12,586 bases of DNA from Candidatus Gastranaerophilales bacterium (GTDB taxonomy: Bacteria > Cyanobacteriota > Vampirovibrionia > Gastranaerophilales > Gastranaerophilaceae), in NCBI GenBank assembly GCA_947632315.1, contig CANROV010000046.1:1-12586 (forward strand), read 5' to 3'. The translations under genes and the position numbers were made by a program. Every line of letters begins with the position of its first letter. The stretch's first letter is position 1. Positions 1-7,332 of this stretch are shown here, one piece after another. A model generated the notes under the pieces. That model was not told where the DNA came from. It did no database searches and saw nothing but the letters and a program-made list of their open reading frames with translations.

Positions 1-1
1 C

Positions 2-559
2 TTTGGCTTTCCTACATATTCAAGCTTTGGGTCAAAGCCCTCAAGTCCCTTTAACGGCGGAGTTGAAGTGCCGAATAAACTGGAAACACGTGTGCTTGTT
101 AATTCTCCAAAGGTCGCAACTTATGACCTTCAGCCTGAAATGAGCGCTCCTGAAGTCTGCGAAAAAGTTTTAGGCGCTTTAGATAATGATGAATACGGCT
201 TTATTCTGGTTAATTTCGCTAACCCCGATATGGTAGGTCATACGGGTGTTATGGAGGCGGCAGTTAAAGCTTGTGCTACCGTTGACAATTGCGTGGGCAA
301 AATTGTTGAAAAGGCAAAAGAAAAGGGCGTTGCCGTTGTATTAACAGCTGACCACGGAAATGCAGAATATATGGAAGATAAAACTACGCACGCTCCGTAT
401 ACTGCCCATACAACAAACCCAGTACCATTATTTGTTATAAATGCAGGTGATATAAAACTTAAAAAAACAGGTGCTTTATGTGATATAGCACCAACGGTTC
501 TTGATATAATGGGTATACAAAAACCCGCTGAAATGAGCGGAAATTCACTTATAAAATAA
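2..559 (+). CDS. gpmI: 2,3-bisphosphoglycerate-independent phosphoglycerate mutase, 3' part
   Basis: This enzyme interconverts 3- and 2-phosphoglycerate in cytosolic glycolysis and gluconeogenesis, using two divalent metal ions (usually manganese). The window holds the C-terminal third, whose metal-binding (alkaline-phosphatase-like) part is intact: NPDMVGHTG gives an Asp and a His ligand, TADHGNAEY the Asp-His pair, and TAHTTNPVP a further His. The block SPKVATYDLQPEMSAPEV is near-invariant in the family. The frame is open to the left edge, and the GTG at 68 is an internal valine, not a start. Convincing homology begins at FNGG (base 50). The residues before it do not look like the expected HVTYF context, so the first 49 bases may not belong to this gene (see findings). 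The stop is followed directly by an intrinsic terminator. Confidence 0.95.
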   Translation, partial: FGFPTYSSFGSKPSSPFNGGVEVPNKLETRVLVNSPKVATYDLQPEMSAPEVCEKVLGALDNDEYGFILVNFANPDMVGHTGVMEAAVKACATVDNCVGKIVEKAKEKGVAVVLTADHGNAEYMEDKTTHAPYTAHTTNPVPLFVINAGDIKLKKTGALCDIAPTVLDIMGIQKPAEMSGNSLIK

Positions 560-563
560 ATTT

Positions 564-591
564 AAAAGCCCCTTTAAAGGGGCTTTTTTTT
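564..591. terminator. Bidirectional intrinsic terminator between gpmI and the SGNH-like gene
   Basis: An inverted repeat AAAAGCCCC / GGGGCTTTT (564-572 and 579-587) surrounds TTTAAA and is followed by a T run to 591. The A run on the left makes it work in the opposite direction too. It lies 5 bases after the gpmI stop and touches the stop codon of the convergent gene, so it can serve both. Confidence 0.9.
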
Positions 592-1519
592 ATAGATGTA
601 ACTCTTTTGCCAAAGCAGGAACTATATCTCTCCAAGCTTTTGCGTTAGGATGATTAGTCGGTAAAGTATATTCATCATAATGTGAATGAATATCAGCCAG
701 TTTATTAACATCTATAATTGTTATTCCTTCTTTTTCTAATATACTCCAGTCCTCTTTGTCCTTATCATCGTAAACCAGTATTATTAATTGTGTCTTTTCT
801 CCTTTTGAATCGGTAAAGTTTTTTTTGATTTCTTTATTTAATTCCTTTAAATAAAGCATTAATAATAATGAATCCTTTTTTTGAGGATGAAAATATTTAT
901 CATAAGCAAATGCCATAATAAGATTTTTACCGAAAGAAGCTGACATAATAAGATTTTGTTTTTTATATTTTAAATATGTATAATTCTTATCGTGAACAAA
1001 GTTTGGCGATAACCTAAATTGACAAACACTGTTATAAAGCCTTCGCTTATGATCTGTAATATAAGTAAAAATGACGTATTCGGCTTGATTTGTATTATTT
1101 AATAATTCTTTTTTCGTATTTTCATCTTTTAAAATAAATAAAGCATCCCTTGGAGAAGCACAACATATTCCCAAATTAATTGTATTCCGTTTTGTGTATT
1201 CCGATAATACTGAATGAAATGCTTCTTCATTTGTTAATCCGTCGCCGTATGTGTAAGAACAGCCCATAAGTATAATCGGAGGTTTCTCTGAATCATATTT
1301 CGTTTTTATTGGCCTTACCCATGATTTATAATTGTAATTTCTTAAACATTGATAGTGCAGTTTACTGTTAATTATTGTCTTTTTTAACTTGAATATTAAT
1401 GTTTCATTACTGTTTTTGTTATGATTAAAACTTATATATGCATATTCAAATTCAAATAGTAATAAAATAAAAAGAATAAAAATTATATTGATAAAAATTA
1501 TAAATAGAGCTTTTTTCAA
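590..1519 (-). CDS. Membrane-anchored SGNH-hydrolase-like protein, copy 1
   Basis: This 309-residue protein has an N-terminal hydrophobic segment (about residues 4-24), preceded by lysines and with no obvious cleavage site, so it is likely an inner-membrane anchor with the rest outside the cytoplasm. The core resembles SGNH/GDSL esterases and acetyl-esterases: block I GCSYTYGDG (residues 86-94, nucleophile candidate Ser88), a block II glycine in NLGI (Gly117), and a C-terminal NHPNAKAW (His290). The Asp normally three residues before the catalytic His is absent (Pro287-Thr-Asn-His), so activity is uncertain. The start is TTG: an in-frame TAA lies 15 bases upstream, no ATG lies between, and AGAGG sits just upstream. 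It is the most distal of three tandem homologues. The substrate is unknown; sugar O-acyl groups of envelope polymers would be a family-based guess. Confidence 0.75.
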   Translation of the reverse strand: MKKALFIIFINIIFILFILLLFEFEYAYISFNHNKNSNETLIFKLKKTIINSKLHYQCLRNYNYKSWVRPIKTKYDSEKPPIILMGCSYTYGDGLTNEEAFHSVLSEYTKRNTINLGICCASPRDALFILKDENTKKELLNNTNQAEYVIFTYITDHKRRLYNSVCQFRLSPNFVHDKNYTYLKYKKQNLIMSASFGKNLIMAFAYDKYFHPQKKDSLLLMLYLKELNKEIKKNFTDSKGEKTQLIILVYDDKDKEDWSILEKEGITIIDVNKLADIHSHYDEYTLPTNHPNAKAWRDIVPALAKELHL

Positions 1520-1721
1520 TATTTTGCCTCTGGCTTAGATAATTTATAACGTATTTTATTATTATAAATGAAAAGCAGTAAAGGGCAATCAGTATTTTGA
1601 GAATAGGATAAATGGAATAAGAATTTCCGTTCGATAGTGTGCTAAAGATGAGGACAAAAACGATAAGAATGAACGATAAGACTATGCCTAAAAAGATATT
1701 ATAAGAAGCAGAAAAGGCATA
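1520..1721. repeat. Duplicated promoter spacer, copy 1
   Basis: This spacer is homologous over most of its length to 2691-2881. The right halves (about 1666-1721 and 2829-2881) are nearly identical, and the similarity continues into the 3' ends of the neighbouring genes. Bases 1541-1589 match 3409-3457, the region just upstream of valS, without gaps at 38 of 49 positions by my count. Beyond that only short blocks resemble the valS coding start. It therefore looks like a duplicated copy of the divergent promoter region. No gene is visible in it. Confidence 0.75.
1561..1588 (-). promoter_or_regulatory. Promoter for SGNH-like copy 1
   Basis: On the minus strand, TTGCCC (1588-1583) is separated by 16 bases from a perfect TATAAT (1566-1561), about 40 bases before the TTG start. 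The same arrangement recurs upstream of the other two copies. Confidence 0.55.
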
Positions 1722-2690
1722 CTATAAATTTAATTCTTTAGCCAAAGCAGGAACAATAACTTCCCACGCTTTTGCGTTGGGATGACCATCTTCCAATTTA
1801 TATTTCTTATCATGTATATTAACATTTAAAATTTTATCAAGATATATTATTTTAAATCCATCTTTTTCTAATTCTTTAAACATTTTCATTTCTTTATATG
1901 TTGGGTTATATTCATAAACTAATATTAAAAATTCTGAATTTTTCAAGTTAGTTTTTAATTTATCTTTTGTTTCTTTCATATAAAGTTTAAATAATTTATT
2001 TTGATTTATAAAAAAACCTTTGTGATAAAGAAACTTATTTATGTATCTAATTAAATATGAATGATTTATAAAAAGTGGTATATTAATATATTGTAACTTT
2101 TTATAATTTTTTATTGAAATAAAAGATGGAACTAGTGGTCTTACATTACTGTATAAACGTTTTTTATGATCATCAATATATATATAAATAAAATATTCAA
2201 CATTATTAGGGTTATCAACTAAATTATTTAATATATTTTTGTTTTTTAATATATATAAAATTTCTCTTGTAGAACCTCCTGAAAGACCTAAATTAAATAC
2301 ATTTCTATGTGTATATTTTGATAATTGAGAATGAAAAGCCTCGGTATTTTCCAAAAAATCACCATAGGCAAAAGAACATCCGGCAATTATAATAGATTTT
2401 TTATCATAAGTTTGGGAGTTTTGAGAATTTAAATATAATGCTGGCGGTCGAAAATCCTTTCTATTGAAATAGATGTATGGTTTTAGACTTGAATAGTTAA
2501 TAATGTTAAATTTTATTCCGTTTTTTAAAAAATCAAATTTATTAATATTAGAATTAATTTTTTTTATATTAATAGTATTTTCCAAAGCATTAAAAAAACA
2601 AAAATATATTTCAAACAATAAAAGTATTGGAATCGTTAAGAATAAATTTAATAATAAAATTTTAAATATTTTTTTTATATTAATATTCAT
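1722..2690 (-). CDS. Membrane-anchored SGNH-hydrolase-like protein, copy 2
   Basis: This 322-residue homologue of the 590-1519 product has the same layout. A hydrophobic N-terminal anchor (about residues 10-33) is followed by block I GCSFAYGD (residues 104-111, Ser106), NLGLSGGS (133-140) for block II, and a conserved IDDHKKRLY segment (172-180). The C-terminal EDGHPNAKAW (His303) follows, with Glu rather than Asp three residues before the His and an Asp at -2. The last 16 residues are almost the same as those of copy 1. The start is ATG with no clear ribosome-binding site. The gene is strikingly AT-rich, full of AAT, TTA and ATA codons and more extreme than valS or gpmI, suggesting relaxed selection or foreign origin. 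The probable role is envelope-associated ester hydrolysis or transfer; the substrate is not deducible. Confidence 0.75.
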   Translation of the reverse strand: MNINIKKIFKILLLNLFLTIPILLLFEIYFCFFNALENTINIKKINSNINKFDFLKNGIKFNIINYSSLKPYIYFNRKDFRPPALYLNSQNSQTYDKKSIIIAGCSFAYGDFLENTEAFHSQLSKYTHRNVFNLGLSGGSTREILYILKNKNILNNLVDNPNNVEYFIYIYIDDHKKRLYSNVRPLVPSFISIKNYKKLQYINIPLFINHSYLIRYINKFLYHKGFFINQNKLFKLYMKETKDKLKTNLKNSEFLILVYEYNPTYKEMKMFKELEKDGFKIIYLDKILNVNIHDKKYKLEDGHPNAKAWEVIVPALAKELNL

Positions 2691-2881
2691 ATATTATTTT
2701 TTATAACTTATTTTATTATTTATTATAAATGAAATTAAATAGAGGTCAATCAGTTTTTCGAAAGTAGAATCAATATAAAAAGGAATTTCCGCCCGATAGT
2801 GTCTAAAAATGATGACAAAAACCAGGAGAATGAACGATAAGACTATGACTAAAAGATATTATAAGAAGCAGAAAAGGTATA
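2691..2881. repeat. Duplicated promoter spacer, copy 2
   Basis: This is the second copy of the spacer described at 1520-1721, with a small insertion in the AT-rich left end. It shares GAATTTCCG, CGATAGTGT and GAACGATAAGACTATG with the first copy. No convincing gene is present: a 23-codon basic reading frame at 2830-2901 is frameshifted in the other copy. Confidence 0.75.
2722..2749 (-). promoter_or_regulatory. Promoter for SGNH-like copy 2
   Basis: On the minus strand, TTGACC (2749-2744), 16 bases, then TATAAT (2727-2722), about 32 bases before the ATG. This is the best match to a sigma-70-type consensus among the three related promoters. Confidence 0.6.
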
Positions 2882-3383
2882 CTACAAATTTAATTTTTTA
2901 GCCAAAGCAGGAACAATAACTTCCCATGCCTTTGCATTGGGATGATTATCTAATAATCTGTATTTTTTATCATCCAAATCAAGACCCAAATCAGAAGCTT
3001 TTATTATTATTATGCCTTCATCTGCTAATTTATTCCAATCAATTAAATCATCATCATCATAAACAAAAATTACAAATTTAGTTTTGTTATTATCTCCATA
3101 ACTAAACTTCGATTTTATTTCATCATTAATTTATTTCATATATAAGTAAAAAAGATTATTTATTTCTTTAATATTGTGTTTATATTTATATGCAAATACA
3201 AGCTCAAATAGACTATTATATAAGTAATGGTTCTATCTTTTTATCTATGCTGATATTTCTTAAGTTTTTTTCTCTCAATCCCAAAAAATATTTTTCTGAA
3301 CATAAATAAAATTCAGCGAATGTAAAACAGAATAGTATCAAAATAATATTAACTGTAATAATTTTAATTTTCTTATTTAGCAT
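2882..3383 (-). pseudogene. Broken third copy of the SGNH-like gene
   Basis: The minus strand from ATG at 3383 encodes a lysine-rich start and hydrophobic anchor (MLNKKIKIITVNIILILF...) that runs out of frame near 3225. In another frame the sequence resumes as SLFELVFAYKYKHNIKEINN, which aligns with about residues 198-220 of copy 1, so roughly 145 residues holding block I (the Ser nucleophile) and block II are gone. A TAA at 3133-3131 then replaces the Glu of the conserved YLKELNKEI segment. After that the frame stays open through DNHPNAKAW to the same C-terminal end as copy 2. The gene therefore carries an internal deletion with frame change plus a nonsense mutation and cannot make the ancestral protein. 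Confidence 0.85.
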
Positions 3384-3428
3384 AATAAATAAATATCTTT
3401 AAGTTTAAAATTTATATCGTATGATATT

Positions 3429-3456
3429 ATTATGAACAAAATATAAAAAAGGGCAA
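3429..3456 (-). promoter_or_regulatory. Leftward promoter of the broken copy, within the valS leader
   Basis: Minus strand TTGCCC (3456-3451), 16 bases, then CATAAT (3434-3429). It is the counterpart of the promoters at 1561-1588 and 2722-2749. Its -35 box ends 5 bases before the valS start codon and overlaps the stretch where the valS ribosome-binding site should be, so the divergent genes share a compact control region. Confidence 0.45.
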
Positions 3457-3460
3457 TATA

Positions 3461-6109
3461 ATGAGTTTAGCAAAAATAGAAGATTTACCTACGGTATATA
3501 ATGCGAAAGAGACAGAAGAGGCAATATATAAGTTTTGGGAAGATAATGAATGTTTTAAGGCTAATGCAAAGAGTGAAAAAGAACCATATTCAATAGTTAT
3601 ACCTCCGCCGAATGTTACGGGAGTATTACATATGGGACACGCTCTTGACGGTACTTTGCAGGATATATTAGTACGTTATCACAGAATGTCAGGTTATGAA
3701 ACACTCTGGATGCCCGGAACCGATCACGCCGGTATTGCTACTCAAAATGTTGTTGAAAAAAAATTAAGGCAGGAAGGTAAAACTCGTTTTGACCTCGGCA
3801 GAGAAAAGTTTGTTGAGCTTACTTGGGAATGGGCAAATGAACATAAGAGCGCAATTTTAAACCAATTTAAACGTTTAGGTGCTTCATTCGACCGTTCAAG
3901 AGAAAGATTTACACTCGATAAAGGCTGTAGTGACGCTGTTAAAGAAGTCTTTGTTAAACTTTACGAAAAAGATTTAATCTACAAAGGTGCATATATTGTT
4001 AACTGGTGTCCTCGCTGCCAGAGTGCAATATCTGATATTGAAACGGATTATGAAACTGAAAAAAGTAATCTGTGGGAAATCAGCTATTCACTTAAAGATG
4101 AACCCGGTGCAATTGTTGTAGCTACTACAAGACCTGAAACGATATATGGTGATGTCGCTGTTGCAGTTAATCCAAATGATTTTAAATATAAAGATTTAAT
4201 AGGAAAAACAGTATTAATTCCTTTAACAGGCAGAGAAATACCCATTATAGCAGATGATTATGTTGATAAAACTTTTGGCACGGGTGCTTTAAAAATTACT
4301 CCCGCTCATGACCCAAATGATTATGAAGTTGGTAAACGTCATAACCTTAAGCCTATTTGGGTGATTGATGAAGAAGGAAAAATGAAATATTGTTCTGAAG
4401 TTCATCCAGATGTGCAAGGTTTATCAAGAGAGGAAGCACGTCAAAAAACAGTTGATTTGTTAAAATACAATAATAGTTTAGTACGTATTGTACCAATAGA
4501 GCATAATGTAGGTAAGTGTCAAAGATGTAATACTACTATTGAACCATTACTGTCAGAACAATGGTTTGTCAGAATGGCGCCTTTGGCTAAAGCAGCTATT
4601 GAGGCTGTTGAATCAGGCAAAATAAAATTTGTACCCGAACGCTGGACAAAAAATTATCTTGGCTGGATGACTAATATTCGTGATTGGTGTATATCCCGCC
4701 AGCTTTGGTGGGGTCACCAAATTCCTGCATATTACAATAATGAAACCGGTGAAATGGTTGTAGCTAAACAAAATCCTGACCCTATCAAATATACTCAAGA
4801 TTCAGATGTTCTTGATACTTGGTTTTCATCAGGGTTATGGCCGTTTTCAACTATGGGCTGGCCCAACACAGACTCAGATGATTTTAAGAAATTCTATCCT
4901 ACTTCAACTCTTGTAACAGGTTTTGATATTATTTTCTTCTGGGTCGCAAGAATGATTACGATGGGTGAAGAATTTACCAAAAAAGCTCCATTCTCAACTG
5001 TGTATATTCACGGTTTAATCCGTGATGAAAACGGACAAAAAATGTCAAAATCTAAGGGGAACACAATTGACCCCGTCGGAATTATTGATAAATACGGCTG
5101 TGACGCTTTAAGATTTACTTTAACCTCCCTATGTACATATGGCGGTCAAGATATAAAAATCAGTGATGAAAAGTTTGAATACGGCAGAAATTTTGCCAAT
5201 AAAATTTGGAATGCCTCACGATTTGTTTTAATGAACCTTGATGGAGTCGATAACAAAAATATTGACTTTGATAATCTTACTTTAGCTGATAAATGGATTT
5301 TAAATAAATTAAATGAAACAGCTAAAGAAACAAACGAAAATATTAAAAATTACAGAATAGGAGAAATGGCTCATACTTTATATGACTTTTTCTGGAATTA
5401 CTATTGTGATTGGTATTTGGAAATAGCAAAAATTCAGCTTCAGGACGAAGAATTAAAACTTAATACACAAAGAGTTTTAAGATATGTTCTTGATATGACA
5501 TTAAGACTGTTACATCCGGTTATGCCTCATATAACGGAATCAATATGGCAGCTTCTTCCAAAAAATACCGATGTAAAAGCTATTATGCTTTCTAAATATC
5601 CGGTATATGAAAAAGAACTGTCTTTCAACGATGAAAATATTCAGATGGAGCTTGTATTTGAAACTATTAAATCATTGAGAAACGTAAGGCAGAGTTTCAA
5701 TATACCTGTTTCCGCTAAAGTGAATATTGAAGTTTTGGCGACAAAAAATGAAGAAGAAATATTTAAAAAAGTAGAGGCTTATATTCGCAGATTGGCAAAA
5801 GTTGAAGATATAAAATATGTTGATGAAAGTCATAAAACTCAAAAACAGTCTGCATCGGCTGTTGTAAGTAATTCAAAAATTAATATACCGCTTACAGGCT
5901 TAATTGATTTAAATGAAGAAATTAAACGACAAAATAAAAAGCTTGAAAAATTATCGGCTGAAAAAAATAGTCTGCTTGCAAGAATAAATAATGAAAAGTT
6001 TATGGCTAACGCTAAGCCTGAACTTATAGAACAGACAAAAAATCGTATAGATGAAATAACTGTTCAAGAAAAAGCAATTAATGATTTAATTAAGTCGTTA
6101 GAAAGTTAA
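3461..6109 (+). CDS. valS: Valine--tRNA ligase
   Basis: Cytosolic class I aminoacyl-tRNA synthetase that charges tRNA-Val with valine and hydrolyses mischarged threonine. It is full length at 882 residues. The HIGH-type motif is HMGH (57-60) after PPPNVTG, and the KMSKS loop is at 527-531. The inserted CP1 editing domain carries TTRPET (222-227) and GTGALKITPAHDPND (from 273). Two Cys pairs (C183/C186 and C353/C356) could bind zinc. WCISRQLWWGHQIPAYY is the usual post-editing block. The anticodon-binding helical domain lies at about 610-760. A charged C-terminal coiled coil (about 815-882, from NEEIKRQNKKLEKL) matches the tRNA-contacting arm typical of ValS. The ATG follows an AAGGGC-like weak Shine-Dalgarno. 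It appears monocistronic, with over 200 bases to the next gene and no clear terminator after it. Confidence 0.98.
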   Translation: MSLAKIEDLPTVYNAKETEEAIYKFWEDNECFKANAKSEKEPYSIVIPPPNVTGVLHMGHALDGTLQDILVRYHRMSGYETLWMPGTDHAGIATQNVVEKKLRQEGKTRFDLGREKFVELTWEWANEHKSAILNQFKRLGASFDRSRERFTLDKGCSDAVKEVFVKLYEKDLIYKGAYIVNWCPRCQSAISDIETDYETEKSNLWEISYSLKDEPGAIVVATTRPETIYGDVAVAVNPNDFKYKDLIGKTVLIPLTGREIPIIADDYVDKTFGTGALKITPAHDPNDYEVGKRHNLKPIWVIDEEGKMKYCSEVHPDVQGLSREEARQKTVDLLKYNNSLVRIVPIEHNVGKCQRCNTTIEPLLSEQWFVRMAPLAKAAIEAVESGKIKFVPERWTKNYLGWMTNIRDWCISRQLWWGHQIPAYYNNETGEMVVAKQNPDPIKYTQDSDVLDTWFSSGLWPFSTMGWPNTDSDDFKKFYPTSTLVTGFDIIFFWVARMITMGEEFTKKAPFSTVYIHGLIRDENGQKMSKSKGNTIDPVGIIDKYGCDALRFTLTSLCTYGGQDIKISDEKFEYGRNFANKIWNASRFVLMNLDGVDNKNIDFDNLTLADKWILNKLNETAKETNENIKNYRIGEMAHTLYDFFWNYYCDWYLEIAKIQLQDEELKLNTQRVLRYVLDMTLRLLHPVMPHITESIWQLLPKNTDVKAIMLSKYPVYEKELSFNDENIQMELVFETIKSLRNVRQSFNIPVSAKVNIEVLATKNEEEIFKKVEAYIRRLAKVEDIKYVDESHKTQKQSASAVVSNSKINIPLTGLIDLNEEIKRQNKKLEKLSAEKNSLLARINNEKFMANAKPELIEQTKNRIDEITVQEKAINDLIKSLES

Positions 6110-6253
6110 TTGAAAAATAACCCTATTAAAAGATTACAATGTGAGATGCAGAGAAAAGCCTATTAAACCTGTATCTTAGAAGAGCAGAGTTGTAAAAAGT
6201 TTTGCGGTTTTGATGAACAAGCGGTAAATTGCGGTAGCAGATTATATTTTTTG

Positions 6254-6282
6254 TTGAAAAATTTTAAAAAATTTGTTATCTT
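6254..6282 (+). promoter_or_regulatory. Promoter for the DHH phosphoesterase gene
   Basis: TTGAAA (6254-6259), 17 bases, TATCTT (6277-6282), about 58 bases before the ATG at 6341. A second possible -10 box, TATAAG, lies at 6288-6293. Upstream, GCGGT occurs three times (6204, 6221, 6231). Confidence 0.4.
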
Positions 6283-6340
6283 ATTGTATAAGGCATAAAA
6301 TAAAGTGCCTAAATTGGGTAGATATTCAGTGAGGACTATT

Positions 6341-7279
6341 ATGAGTGAGACATACACGCTATATACAAGAAGTAATTTTGATGGTTTGGTTTGTGCTGCA
6401 CTGTTAAAAGAAATTGGATTGATTGATGATGTTAAGTTTGTTCATCCCAAAGATGTTCAGGATGGTAAAATATCACTGACAAATAGAGATATAACAGCAA
6501 GTCTGCCTTACGTTGACGGTGTTTATATGGCATTTGACCATCATTCAAGCGAATCAATAAGAACAAAAGATGTAAAACAAAATTATATTATTGAGCCTGC
6601 TGCTCCTTCATCAGCCAGAATAATTTATGAATATTTCGGCGGGGAAGACAGATTCTCTTCTACTTTGTATGACTTAATGGAAGCTGTTGATAGGGCTGAT
6701 TGTACCAGCTTCTCTGAAGATGATGTCTTGAATCCTAAAGGATGGGTGCTTTTAAATTATTTGATGGATCCAAGAACAGGTTTGGGCAGATTTAGAAACT
6801 TTAATATATCTAATTATAATCTTATGCTTAAGTTAGTTGACCTTTGTGCAAATAAATCTATTGATGAGATTATGGAAGATCCTGATGTTAAAGAAAGAAT
6901 TGATTTGTATTTTAGTGAAATTGAAAAGTTTAAAGACCAAGTCAGAAGATGTACCAGAGTTGATGGGAAAATAGCTATTCTTGACGTAAGAAAAGAAGAA
7001 GTTATTCATGTAGGCAACAGATTTATGATTTATGCACTTTTCCCGAAATGTAATATATCTATACACTGCTTAAACGGATTGAGAAATGAAAATACGGTTT
7101 TTGCCGTTGGTAAATCAATTATAAACAGGTCATGTCCAATTGATGTCGGTGCGATGATGTATGAATTTAAAGGAGGCGGTCATTCAAATGCCGGTACATG
7201 CCAAGTTCCTAATGAAGATGCTGAGCGTACATTAAATGATTTGATTTCGGTAATAAAAACTAATGATGTATCGGATTAA
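6341..7279 (+). CDS. DHH/DHHA1 family phosphoesterase (exopolyphosphatase-like)
   Basis: This 312-residue cytosolic protein has the DHH phosphoesterase layout. An N-terminal metal-binding segment (YTRSNFDGLVCAALL, Asp14) is followed by the signature AFDHHSSE (Asp66-His67-His68) and AVDRADC (115-121). The C-terminal DHHA1 domain has GGGHSNAG (278-285). These residues bind two Mn2+ and phosphate in relatives such as RecJ, NrnA, PpaC and DHH pyrophosphatases. Close-looking homologues are often labelled exopolyphosphatase, but that label is rarely tested. A nanoRNase or cyclic-dinucleotide phosphodiesterase role is equally possible from sequence. I chose the ATG at 6341 because GAGGA sits 7 bases upstream; the in-frame GTG at 6305 would add 12 poorly conserved residues and has no ribosome-binding site. 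It is a single-gene unit between its own promoter and a strong terminator. Confidence 0.85.
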   Translation: MSETYTLYTRSNFDGLVCAALLKEIGLIDDVKFVHPKDVQDGKISLTNRDITASLPYVDGVYMAFDHHSSESIRTKDVKQNYIIEPAAPSSARIIYEYFGGEDRFSSTLYDLMEAVDRADCTSFSEDDVLNPKGWVLLNYLMDPRTGLGRFRNFNISNYNLMLKLVDLCANKSIDEIMEDPDVKERIDLYFSEIEKFKDQVRRCTRVDGKIAILDVRKEEVIHVGNRFMIYALFPKCNISIHCLNGLRNENTVFAVGKSIINRSCPIDVGAMMYEFKGGGHSNAGTCQVPNEDAERTLNDLISVIKTNDVSD

Positions 7280-7300
7280 TTTAAAACCATATCAGATATA

Positions 7301-7331
7301 AAAAAGGGGCTGTTAATTTAAGCCCCTTTTT
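7301..7331. terminator. Bidirectional intrinsic terminator between convergent genes
   Basis: A perfect 11-base inverted repeat, AAAAAGGGGCT / AGCCCCTTTTT (7301-7311 and 7321-7331), has a 9-base loop. A runs and T runs on either side let it serve both the phosphoesterase gene and the leftward zinc-ribbon gene. The GGGGCTTTT core is the same as in the terminator at 564-591. Confidence 0.9.
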
Positions 7332-7332
7332 A

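Noticed and set aside
68..70. GTG as the start of a short gpmI-like gene
   Set aside because: The frame continues upstream through FNGGVE, a conserved GpmI segment, so this codon is internal.
2503..2706. 67-codon hydrophobic reading frame on the plus strand
   Set aside because: It is the antisense of the hydrophobic N-terminus of SGNH-like copy 2; its pattern is explained by that gene.
2830..2901. 23-codon basic reading frame in spacer copy 2, preceded by AGGAG
   Set aside because: The spacing from AGGAG to the ATG is too short, and the homologous frame in spacer copy 1 is interrupted by a one-base difference, so coding conservation is absent.
6305..6340. GTG at 6305 as the phosphoesterase start
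   Set aside because: No ribosome-binding site precedes it, whereas ATG at 6341 has GAGGA at good spacing and gives the usual family N-terminus.
6163..6357. 64-codon minus-strand reading frame over the phosphoesterase start
   Set aside because: It overlaps a promoter and the start of a real gene and shows no motif or ribosome-binding site.
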